Part shown: piece by piece, positions 35,333 through 46,100 of the stretch | Numbering within the stretch: position 1 is the stretch's first letter | Layout of the letters: the number at the start of each line of letters is the position of its first letter | Assembly: GCA_027625915.1 (NCBI GenBank) | Contig: JANTQA010000047.1 | Location: 11,532,001 to 11,596,000 of the forward strand | Reading direction: 5' to 3' | Origin: Anaeramoeba flamelloides | Lineage: Eukaryota > Metamonada > Anaeramoebidae | Length of the DNA stretch: 64,000 nucleotides | The notes under the pieces: model-generated | The model's database searches: none | Told to the model about the DNA's origin: nothing | The model's input: the letters and a program-made list of their open reading frames with translations, nothing else | Position numbers and translations under genes: made by a program

Positions 35333-38300
35333 ATGAGTAAGAGTGGCAGTGAAAAAGAAAACGAAAAAGAAATTGAAAAAACTGAAATTCAGAAAGATGA
35401 ATCCGAAGAAAAAGACTTAAAAACGAGCAAAAATGAAGAAGAAAATGAAATTGAAAATGAAAAAGAAAAAGAAAATACAAAGAAAAAAGTTACTGACGAT
35501 CCAGAAACCTTATTAAAGAAATTAGAAACGATCAAGCAATTTGCATGCGCAATCATTTTTGATAAAAAAGGAAAAGTTATTGCTTCTACTATTAAGACAA
35601 AATCAAAAGAAATCAAGTAAGCATTTTTAATTTTTTTTCGGGCTTTCTTTGTTTCGTTAGCAAAGCTAAAACACTTTTAAATTGGCTATTTACAATTCAA
35701 TTTTTTGAGCCAAATTTGTTGTGTACCCCCCTTTTCTTTTCCAAAACAAAATCTTTCCAAATGAAGACCCACAGTGGTAAAAAAAAACAAGACTTACAGA
35801 GCAGAAAGTCCTTGTTTCAAAATAAAAAGCGAGCTTTTTTTTTCTTATTGTTCCAATGCGACCTTCAATTCACTGTCTTTTCGTATACCTTGTTTCAAAT
35901 AAAGTTTGAAGGTTAAATTGATGATCTTTTAAGAATATTTTTAATTGTGAATTGAATTTGTTGACAATTTTTCTGGATTTTCTCGGTTTTTTCTTGAAAT
36001 TTTATTTTTTTTATATATGTAAAAATATCCTTTAAAATTTAAATTATTCATGCAAATTGTTGATAATTTTTCCATAATATTCTAAGTTTTTTATGAAATT
36101 TTTGATTTTTTTTCAAAGAAATTCTCTAAAAAAATTTACTCTATGTTTTATGATAAATTTTGCAATTTGATCCTTAATCCTTTTATTATTTTTGAATAGT
36201 AGAACTTTATTAAATTACAAATACAAGTATCATATTTACTTATTGGTTATTGTCTGTTTCTTTGATCATTTAATGCGTAAAGATTTCTCTAAAAAAGAAA
36301 CCCGGTTTTAATGTGCATCACGGGTTTTATAAGTCGACATGGGTTATTTTGATAACAGTATTTACTTTTTTATATTTTTTGCTTTTTGAAATAACCTAAA
36401 AATAAAAAACCCTTCAAGCTCGATAATGATATTCACCCAAAAGGAATAAAATCACACACGCTAGCCAAACTAGAATGAATATTAAAAGTTCAACTGATCA
36501 CACTTGACCACAATTAAATTAACCATTGGGAAAAAGAGTATGACAAGAAAAAAAGTTCAACAGGGTTTTTAATTGAAAACCTTAAAGGGAAAAGTAAAAC
36601 TCATCAAAAAAAAAAAAAAAAGAAAGAAACTAATTAACTCCAAAGAATAATAAATTATATTATTATCAATCAAATTAACAAAAACAATTTAAATCTACTT
36701 GATTATCAAAATTGTTGGTGTGGTTTTGGAGATCTTCAAAATCGTCAAATTTTTCAACAATTTTTTAATAATAAATCAATCAAAGAAAATCAATACCAAA
36801 AGACAGTATTAAAAAAACTGTTATTGTGTTTAATCATTTAATTTTTCTTTTATTAATTGATCTTCGTTTTTATTTTTAGTGGGGTTTCCATTCAAAAATC
36901 AAGCTAAAAATTTTTCTATAGTTTCACTTTTTTTCCCAAATAGGAATAATTTTTTAGTCTTTTCAAAGCACAACTCCAACAAAATTTTTGATCCTCACTC
37001 TTTTTTCATCAGAAAATTACGGTTTATAAATGTTAATGAAATCTTTTTTTTAATTTTCCATTTAAGACAAATAATAAATTTTTCAGAAAAAAATCAATTG
37101 TATACATAGGAAGTAAAAATTTAATCGATAGAACCTAAATTGTTGATTGTTGCTGGTACAAACCGATTATATTTGTTCTTTTTCTCGTGAAAAAATATTA
37201 AAAAAAATATAAAAAGGGATGCAATATTTTTCAGATCTACATCACTTAATATATTTGTTATTTTTTTTTTACACCACATTTAGGAAATTTCAGTGTTATG
37301 TTTTCAAAGAAATTCAATTGGAAAAATGTGAAAATTGTAAGGTTAGCACTGTTAGTATTTTCAAAATAAAGTGCAAAAAAGTGCTTATTAAATTTTCATA
37401 AAGGTGTAATTAACACAACAAAAAAAGAATAATTCTTCTTTTTAGCATTAAAGTTGAAAGAAAAAAGAAAAGAAAAGAGAACAAAGAATAAAGAATCGAG
37501 AACAATGAAACATATCTCCATTTTCAAAAAGCGAACACTAAAGGGTTTAAATATTATCCATAAAAAAACAGAATTGCTTAAATTTGGGGGGGCTTCTGGT
37601 GAATTATTAAAACTGTTAGTTTTCAATTTTTGAAAATGACTTTGAGATTTTTCTTCCCATTATTATTAAAATAATTTTATGTGAAATTGAGGTAATACTT
37701 TTCGTTATTTAAAAGAAAAACATTTGATTGGTTTTTTCTCTTTTTTTGGAGCCTTGCCAAAAAAAAAAAAAAAAATTGTTCTTTTTCTTTTAAATAACGA
37801 AAAGTATTACCTCAATTTCACATAAAATTATTTTAATAATAATGGGAAGAAAAATCTCAAAGATAAAAACAAACTTTCTTAAAGCTTCTATTAAAGATAA
37901 AAAAACAGAATTTTGTACTTTTTTAAACAGTTTTTTTTTTCTTTTTTTTTTCTATATCCTTTTTTATAAACATCATCAAACAAATACTCGTTGCCATATA
38001 AAATTAACCATGCCAAAAACATGGTAAACACCACTATTCTAAATAAGTCAGAAAAGAACTTGAAAATACCAATTAAAGTAACAACAAAAACAGGCATTTT
38101 AACTTTTTTTAAACTATTTATTTCGAATTCCTATATCCTTTTTTATAACTTATTTAAACCATTGTTCCATGATTGGATAACATCAATTATTGTTATAACA
38201 CGTCAAAATCCTTGATTCTAAGTGTTTTGTAAAAGAGAACTTTAAAAAGAATCCATTTAAAAAAAAAATTACAATAAAGTTTTATGATAATCTGTTTTTC

Positions 38301-39348
38301 TACTTTATGGATAGTGAAAAATTACAATTTATATTTGGAAATTTTTCCTTGATTTTCCATTTTTGAAATTATTCTGATCAAGCTTTGAATAAAGCATTTT
38401 ATGTGGACAAGTGTTAAGAAACTCTGTAAAATCAGTTGTTCTTCAAATTTTTCTTTGTCGTGTACTGTTTGATAAGTAACAGTTCAAAGATTTATCAAAA
38501 TGGGTATTGAACTAAAAATTTTTTGTAATTTATTAGAATTTATCAGTATTGGTGGAAAATTTTGAAAAAAAAAATCAAAAGAATTAAAAATGATTTAAAA
38601 AAAACTGAACTTGATTCAAAAGATATTAGGTTTATCGGGTTTAAAACATGTTAGTGTTTCGGAAATTCCTTATTTGGTATAAATTCCAAATACTAAAAAA
38701 ACAATATTTTGAAAAATACCCAAAAATTGGGTTCACTTGTTTACCTATTTTAATAGGTGCTTTAAACATGTTGAATTTTTCTCTAATTAATATTCTCTCT
38801 TATTTTTTTTCTTTTTTTCGGGTAAACTTATTTTTCATTTATCAGGTATAAAAGCATTACTCTGAATATAAAAAAAAAAAATAATTCATTTTTTTTTTTT
38901 TTAATTGCTTTTAATTAATTCCTATTCAAATTTTGTGATATTAATTTTTTTTTTTCAATTTTTGTTTATTTGAAAAAAATTAAAAAAATTCGTTTTTCTT
39001 TAATATATTTATTATTCTTCCAATGTATTTTTTATTTTTTATTTTAATATGTTTTTTGGAATTATTTTTATTCCTTTTTAAAGGGCGTATTTGACTGCAT
39101 TTGATTCATATGATGTTACTGTTGGTAATGGGTTTGTTTTAAATGGGTTACATTACATTGTTTACCGATTTTATGATACTTTGATTTATGGTAGAAATGG
39201 TAAGGCTGGCGAGGGTCCTGGTATTTGTTTACATAAATTCACAAGAACTTCTGATGAGAAAGAATTATTTGCATTGATCACTTACAAATATCCTGTTCTT
39301 TCTTCTCGTGCTATTCCTATTTTACAAAAATTTTGTAAAGAATTATAA
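35333..39348 (+). CDS. Profilin-like actin-binding protein, two exons
   Basis: Exon 1 is 35333-35616, exon 2 39084-39348; the junction (ATCAA|gtaagc ... ttaaag|GGCG) rebuilds AAG and gives 182 aa. Profilins bind G-actin and poly-proline ligands and feed actin assembly. The family signature is in exon 2: VGNGFVLNGLHYIVYRF, then DTLIYGRNGKAGEGPGICL. Exon 1 supplies FACAIIFDKKGKVIAST, the first strands of the fold, and the two meet without a gap (KEIKAYLTAFDS). Residues 1-55 are a Lys/Glu/Asn extension (rich in KEN and KEK) not present in ordinary profilins of 125-140 aa. The usual N-terminal Trp and Tyr of the poly-proline site are not apparent, so ligand binding may differ. Roadblock/LC7 shares the fold, but exon 2 favours profilin. 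Confidence 0.8.
35830..36260 (-). repeat. Fragment of TTAA-ended family
   Basis: Matches the right arm of the element at 56385-58095: cgtatacc near 35881 against agtatacc, then aaatttaaattattcatgca, ccataatattct, gataaattttgcaatttgat and atagtagaacttt / ataatagaacttt. About 430 bp, diverged, without both ends. Confidence 0.6.
36555..36836 (-). repeat. MITE-like repeat family 1, copy b (intronic)
   Basis: Inverted relative to copies at 6728 and 52389. Begins agttcaacagggtttttaat and ends ctgttattgtgtttaatc. Lies inside the profilin intron. Confidence 0.6.
37641..37861. repeat. 80-bp perfect inverted repeat
   Basis: 37641-37720 and 37782-37861 are exact reverse complements over 80 bp with a 61-bp spacer. 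It begins tttgagatttttcttcccat and ends in the complement. It is in the profilin intron, so the pre-mRNA could form a long perfect hairpin. Perfect identity, in DNA where other repeats are worn, means recent origin or upkeep. Confidence 0.92.
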
Positions 39349-39541
39349 ATTAGAATCAAATATTTTTTGATGATTTTTAATATATTTTTTTATTTAATTA
39401 TTCTAATTCTACTTGTTCGAATTTCAAATTAAAAATTTTTCAAACAATCCAAATAAATAAAGTTACATCTTATATATATATATATATATTATTTTATTAT
39501 TTTATTTGGTATAGTGTTTTGTTTTATTGAAGAATAAATAT

Positions 39542-40658
39542 ATCCCTTAGCACCCCAAATATACTAATTACCTTCCAAACAAAATTTTTAATTTGAAATG
39601 TTATCAAAGGATTATAAGATATAGAATTTATAAACAATTATCTTAGAAAGAAAATTTTCTAATTAAAAATTGTACAGATACTTACAATAAAAAAATAACT
39701 TGAAAAAAATTTTTCAACATTGGGAAATTTTTTTTGGTTCTTGTGATTTATTATTTTTTCATCCAAATTTTGTCAAAAAAAAATTTTTTTTTTTTTTTTT
39801 TTGGAAAATTTGTCTAAACTTCAAAAACCTCTTAGTTTTAATGATTAAAACACATCTTACTTTATTGGAAATTTTTTTTGGGCCCTTTGCACCCCAAAAT
39901 TGCCTAAAATACTTAATTAAATGATTTATTCATTACAAAAGTTATTATGACATCACATAGAAAAATTGTTTTATCTACTGATTACTATTCAATAACAATA
40001 TCTATATTTGATTCTAAATAATTTAAAAATAAAAAAAAATATAAATTAAATTTGACCAAAAAACAATATTTTTTTTTTATTGTAAAATTTGGAAATTTTT
40101 TCAACAAGATTTTTTTTCAAATTTAAATGATTTGGCCAATAGTTCGAGTCAGATTATTAATTAATTTTTTTTTAATTAATATTTTATATTTTTTGATTTT
40201 TGAACTTTTTAAAATATAGATATAAAATAAACAATATTATTAAATTAGAATCCATATATCGGAACTTCTTTTCCACGGTCTGGATTAATTTAGAAAGGAT
40301 AAATTCAAATTTCACAAATATATTATTCAAATTTTTACCCATACCAAAATTCAAAAAAAAAAAAATTCTTAGTTTCGAAGATTATTTTATTATCTTTGAA
40401 AAATATATCAAGGGTTATTTTTTATTTTTTTGTTAAATTCTGGATTGATTATTTTATCTATTAAACAGGTTTTTGTTTGTTTGATTTCAATATAATAAAT
40501 GAAATTATTTTAGAATTTTTTTTTTTTTTTGTTTTTTCAAGTGATTTGTATTGCTTAAATAACAGTTTTAGAAAATTATTCACATTAAACTTTTAATTTT
40601 ATCTAAAATAATAAATTTCATTTTTCTCTGGAATAGATATTTATTGAAATTTTTTCAG

Positions 40659-40696
<38 letters not shown>

Positions 40697-41053
40697 CAAG
40701 GACTTTTTTATCATAAAATTAACAACGTTTTTGGGTTATTATTATTAATAAACCAATGTGTTGGGTTTTGAATTACTATTATTTTAATAAAATTTCCGAT
40801 TTAAAAAATTAAAAAAAAACAATCTTTAAAGAAAATGTAAAAATGAATAATAATTTTTTTTTTTTTTCCAATTTCAAAAAAAAAAAATCAATAACATAAC
40901 GACTTTATCTTTGAACTATTTTGACTTTTTATTATAATAAAAATTTGTATTAAATACAAACAAGAAAATAAATATATTAGAATATCTGTATCATTTTAAA
41001 TCTTTTTTAAAAAACTTGATGAAATTTAGGCAAATCCGGGGTGCTAGGGAATA
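39542..41053. mobile_element. Element with CCCTAGCACCCC-type inverted ends
   Basis: The left end (39542, ATCCCTTAGCACCCC) and the right end (read inward from 41053, ATATTCCCTAGCACCCC) are inverted copies. A third, direct copy at 39892 (GGCCCTTTGCACCCCAAAAT, then TGCCTAAA) shares TGCCTAAA with the right end, so the real unit could be 39892-41053. No transposase. Class unknown. Confidence 0.5.
40660..40695. repeat. TA microsatellite
   Basis: Alternating TA run of about 36 bp, the longest in the window; a shorter one lies at 39471-39489. Confidence 0.9.
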
Positions 41054-41139
41054 TAACGAAGTTATTTACAAAAATCCAGGGTAACTATATTTTAAAATGC
41101 CTTTGTTAAAGTCGATTCTAAAAGACTAAAAAATTTCAA

Positions 41140-41700
41140 ATATTTGGGCACAGTTTAAACAGTTGAAAGAATACCAATACTACACTTCAAATTCAATTTG
41201 GATTTAATTTTGATATTTTAAAAAACATTTTTTCATTTTTTGTCCTATTTGTTTTGTTTTCAATTCCTTTTTTCCATTTACATAATGTGTTTGGTTAGAT
41301 CTGGAATTTTTTTTTGATGGTTGGTAGAAGGTTAGTGTTGAGTTTTTTTAATCGAAAATCCACATACAATTTGTAAATGGTACCTTAACATTTGATCGAT
41401 CAACAATTGTTGGTGAAATTTCAAAAAATTTACCAATTCATTTTTTGTTTGTATCCTTTCATTATTTTAGACACACAATTTATGATTTTTTCATTTTATA
41501 TTTTTTTTACTTTTTTTTGTATACAAATGAGTACTTATAAAAAAACCTCAATAATCGGAAACTTAAATGTTGATTAATATTAGTTTGATAAAATACAATA
41601 ATTTGTGATTTTTTTTGCCAATTTTTGATTTTAGATAAGTCCGGATTTTTGAATTGGGGTTTTACATGAATTATTTTGTCAAATTAATTTATTTCTTTTT
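41140..41700 (-). repeat. Dispersed repeat related to 19840-20400
   Basis: In inverted orientation it shares, in order, ggcacagtttaaacagttg, tttcattttttgtc, ttggttagatctgg, aaaatccacat, catttgatcgatcaacaatt and tttttgattttagat followed by agtcc. The two copies are heavily substituted. The 41-kb copy lacks the TTAAGGGAGTAG ends. Confidence 0.6.
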
Positions 41701-42573
41701 TTTAATTTATCTTACTTTACCTTTGTTCTAAGGTTAACAAATCAAAAATGATATTGAGCTTGTTTACACATTTCACTTTTTTTCATTTTTAGTTAATATA
41801 TTAAAATGAAATGTTGTAATTAATTCTCAAATCAAAAACTTTGAATTTTATCTCAAAATTCAATTGGGTAGGCTAAATAAAGAGTGAATTTTTATATTTT
41901 ATTGGTGTTCTAAGATCTCATTGTTATCTCTTATTTAATGTTTGTAAAAAATAAATTTTCAAAATAAATTGTTTTTTTTGCTGTTAGGGCAATTCCAAAC
42001 TTAATATGTAACGATTAACTTTAGAAATAATTTTTAAATTAATTAAACGTTTAAATTCACTTCAATTAGAATAATCAATTGTGATTTTTATCTCAAATCT
42101 TCTTGGATTGTTACAAAGATCAAATAACAATTATAAAAAAGTAATTGTTTTGAATTGTTTGAATAATTCTGTAGAAAAAATGGATAAGATCTTCAATAAA
42201 CAAGTAAAGTCCAAATTATTTTGGCTTTTTAATATGTTTTGGTATTAAAACCTGAATTGAATTCTAAAGTATATACAACTATTATTAATGTATTTATATG
42301 ATTTAAAAAATCTGTAAAATTGAACTCGATTTTCACTTATTAACTTGAGCATATTTGTTTCAATGAGTATTATTCATCCAAAATAAAATATAATAAAAAA
42401 TAAACAAAATATTAATATTTAAAAGGGAAATTATATTTATTTTTTAATTAATTGTTATCATTCAACATTTATTAGTCGAAAAATTAAAATTTGTAAAATA
42501 TAAAAAAAAAAAAAAATCAATGAAATAATTTCCATAATTTCAAATAATTTCAAATTTAGTTTAAAAAATTAAT

Positions 42574-43110
42574 TTAGTTTTTTTTTTTACCTTTTCCTTT
42601 TCCTTTTCCTTTTCCTTTTCCTTTTCCTTTGGTTGGTGTTTTTCTCTTGGTTGGTGTTTTTTTACCCTTTCCTTTGCCTTTGCCTTTACCTTTTCCTTTA
42701 CCTTTTCCTTTTCCTTTTCCTTTTCCTTTGGTTTTTCTTTTTGTTGGTGCTTTTTTCTTTTTTGCAGGTTTTTTTTTCTTGTTGAGTCTTCTTTTTTTGA
42801 GTGCTCTGTATCTTTGTCTTTCTTCAGAGTCAAGTGCGAAATGTTGTTTGTCTTGGATTAAACATTCTTCTTCAACTAATTTGGCCAAGGATGTTCTCAA
42901 GTAAAAGTTGTGAGTTTTACTGACATCGTAATTTTCTTTGATGTAATTGCTGATCGATTGTCTTGAAAGTCCTTTTCTGATTCTTGTTGTTAAAATAGCT
43001 TCGTAGATCATTTCTTGGTAAGGTGGGTTTCTTGATTTACTTTTCTTCTTTGGAGTTCTTTTTCTTTTTCTTGGTGCTGGGCTCGATGATGATGATGATG
43101 ATGATGACAT
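42574..43110 (-). CDS. H1: Linker histone H1
   Basis: 178 aa, one exon, TAA stop. H1 binds linker DNA at the nucleosome entry/exit and compacts chromatin. After nine serines (encoded by TCA/TCG repeats) and a basic patch, residues about 28-97 form the winged-helix globular domain: NPPYQEMIYEAILTTRIRKG, LSRQSISNYIKENY, then the wing around FYLRTSLAKLVEEECLIQ. The tail (about 104-178) is Lys-rich with two (KG)n blocks, encoded by AAAGGA-type hexamer repeats at about 42586-42630 and 42665-42725, separated by TPTKRK units. The tail would be expected to vary in length between strains because the hexamers can slip. Confidence 0.92.
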   Translation of the reverse strand: MSSSSSSSSSPAPRKRKRTPKKKSKSRNPPYQEMIYEAILTTRIRKGLSRQSISNYIKENYDVSKTHNFYLRTSLAKLVEEECLIQDKQHFALDSEERQRYRALKKRRLNKKKKPAKKKKAPTKRKTKGKGKGKGKGKGKGKGKGKGKGKKTPTKRKTPTKGKGKGKGKGKGKGKKKN

Positions 43111-46100
43111 TTGTATTTTATGTTATTTTTGATTAAAATTAAAAATAATTTTTTAAAAAAAAAATGAATTTGTTTTATTGTTTTTTTACTTTAAAATATT
43201 TTTTATTTTTTGAAACAAATTTATTTTTAATACTTATTTTTAAAATAAAATTGAGAGTGGGTAAATATTTTTGATTATTTTGGAATCAACTTTTTGTTTA
43301 TAAAATAATTGTATCATTTTATTTATTTTTCATTTTGATTAAAATAATCCAATATTTTTACGATTTAAATTTTCAAATTTTCAAAAAACCAAATTTAAAC
43401 TATCATCTTTTCTTGGAACATAAAACATTTATTTTGATCTATCCTTATAACATTAACAATGAATTTTAACACGATACCAATGAATATCATTATTTCTTGA
43501 TATTATTTAAAATAAGTCTTAAAAGTTAACCAAATATTTTCCACACCAAAAAAACTGTAAAAATTAACAATTTTTTTGATTAACAAGAAATTTCATTTGA
43601 AATACTTTAAAATATTAAACTGTAAAGAACCGAATAACAAAATACCATTTTGAACTATAACTGGATTTTTAGTTTAATTGATCTTACAACAAATTTTTTG
43701 TGAGAATTTTTTGAAAAAATCTTCTTTTTTCGGATCAATTTAGACTATTCTTTTTAATCCTTCCCAGACTAGACACCCAATCGCTTTCTTTTCCCTAATA
43801 ATCAATTAAGATTTGATTTCAACTTTCCAATTTGTAATTATTTTTCGATTAAAATATTTTTTTTTTTAAAATTCAAAATTATTTTCAAGATAAAAGAAAA
43901 TTTAATAATAAAAAAAGAATTCAAGTAAATTCCAACCAAACCAAGTCAACTGTATTTTTACCACCAACAATTCTCACATTCAATTTATCATTTCCAAAAA
44001 AAACGTTAAATTTTATATGAATTGTGAAAAATATTTAATTACCATTTATTTAAGGATTTTCTTGAAGTTGGTGGTGATGATCATAAAAAAATTTACTTGG
44101 TAAAATCTCTTAAAACAAAGATTATTGATTTCTTTTTGAATTTGGAAAAAATTTTAGAATCTCCTGTTATTATGTGAATGAATCAACCAAATAATACCAC
44201 AACAAAAATAAACCAACGTCTACAAGACATATTTTTTTAATCAAAACAAAATTAAGAAAACATTGGAGAATGTAAAAATAGAAAAGAAATTCTCAATGAT
44301 CTCATTCAAGCTTTTAATTTTTTTACTTTACTATTTTGAAAAGGCTTATTTTGTGAAGTGTCTTTATATTTTGAAAGAAAGATTGTCTATTGATTTTTTG
44401 ACTTAAAACTTGTTATTATTTGAATTTTTTAATTTTACTTAAAAAATAGAGCCAAAAAAATTTGTTGATAGTAAAAAAAAAAGTTGTTTCAAATTAAACC
44501 ACTTTTGGATAAAAATAAATAATTAAATCACATATGTGTACCCTTACAGACTTCATGAGGTTATTAAGAATATTTTTCATTTGGTTGGATTATACAAATT
44601 TTTTTTTAGAAATTAAGTTTGATTAATCTATTTCTTCTTGAGAAATTCTTCAAAACGGAATTCATTTACATTTGATAATTTAACAAAAAGTTTGATTTTA
44701 TTTTTATTAATTGAAAACAGATTTTTGGATTTATTCGTATTTAAAATTTAAATAGTAGAATATTTCAGTTTGCTATCTTTCTTCCAATTCTAAAATATTT
44801 CTTATTTTGGATTCGCTGCTTACCTGAAACACTTGTCTACACAGTTCGTCTTCAAGTCCAAAACAAATCTAAAAGTTTGCTCAGTAACTCTATATGTGTT
44901 TGAAATTCGAACTTTTAAAGTTTTTTTTAATTTGGAAAAGATCATCATTTAGTCAAAAAATCAAGTTAGGTAAACATTATTTCAACGTTTACAACTAAAC
45001 AGATACTCATTTTTCTAATATATTTCAAGAATATAAAACAATCAAAAAAACTTGAAACATATGGATTTTATTATGTAGAGCAGTGAAAAAAATACCGAAC
45101 ATGAAAAAAATCCCGGACAAGATTTTTAATTGTGAATATTAGTAAAATTATTGTGTAATTTCAGCTATTTACAATCAAATTCCTTTTTTTAAGAATCGAA
45201 CTTTTTCAATTATAACCCCCCCACTTATTAGAATGATGATTAGTGAAATCACACTTGTTCAAAACACCATTCAACCAATCAAAAAACAAGAAGAAAAATT
45301 ATAATTATCCAAACTCTAGTAAACCTCACTAAAACTAGATTATTTTTCAAAAAAAGTAGATCAACATTAGGCTATCAAACAATTACACGAGTATTCTAGA
45401 GACACCTTACTTTGATGGACTTTAGGTAGGTTTATTACTAATCTCATAAAAAAAATTGGTTATTTATAAAAAGGATTTCATTGAAATTAGACAAAAATTT
45501 TACTAATACTCACAATTAAAAATCTTGTCCGGGATTTTTTTCTTGTCCGGTATTTTTTTCCCTACTATATTTCAAAAACACACATAAAGTTCTGTAATTT
45601 TTATTCAAAGAAATTTCAAATACCATTATGGATTATTCATATTTTGTAAATGCAGGGATCAAAATGTAAGATCTTAATAAATAAAGTCTCTTGAATAGGA
45701 TACCAATTAAAGGAAATTTTAAAATATTAAATAAAAATTAATTTTTTAAATAATTTTGTTGGAGAATTCAAAAAAACTTTTATAATCAAAATACTTCATT
45801 TAATATTCTAACAAAACTAAAGAATTTTATAAATACTTATTTTTTAATTTTTACTTCACTTACTTTCTGCTTTACGTTAAAATATATTTCTAACATAACC
45901 ACAGACTCTATAATATTTGTTATTTGTGTTGGAAGTAAGTCAACTAGATTTATTTTGATTTTCAAAATTGGTTGAGTTTTTTTGGATTTGAATTATGAAA
46001 ATTATAATTTTTATTTTGATTGGGGTCTAAAAATAGTGGTGTTATTTCTGCAAAAATTTCACTGTTGAATTTCCAAATCGTAAAAAAATATTTTTTTTTA

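Larger units (their letters stand above)
35617..39083 (+). other. 3,467-bp intron of the profilin-like gene
   Basis: Donor gtaagc at 35617, acceptor ttaaag ending at 39083. It is about twenty times longer than the small introns in this window and holds at least three repeats: a fragment of the TTAA-ended family (35830-36260), a copy of repeat family 1 (36555-36836) and an 80-bp perfect inverted repeat (37641-37861). I found no extra exon in it: the protein is continuous across the junction. Confidence 0.8.
39349..42573. other. Gene-free region between profilin and histone H1
   Basis: Contains two TA microsatellites (39471-39489, 40660-40695), an element with TCCCTAGCACCCC-type ends, and a segment related to the 19-20 kb element. 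No coding sequence seen. Confidence 0.65.

Noticed and set aside
34085-36365. One 2.3-kb mariner-like element carrying profilin exon 1 between its ends
   Set aside because: The two ends are similar in inverted orientation, but they are imperfect, the interior is unlike the 10-kb element, and independent insertions explain the data as well.
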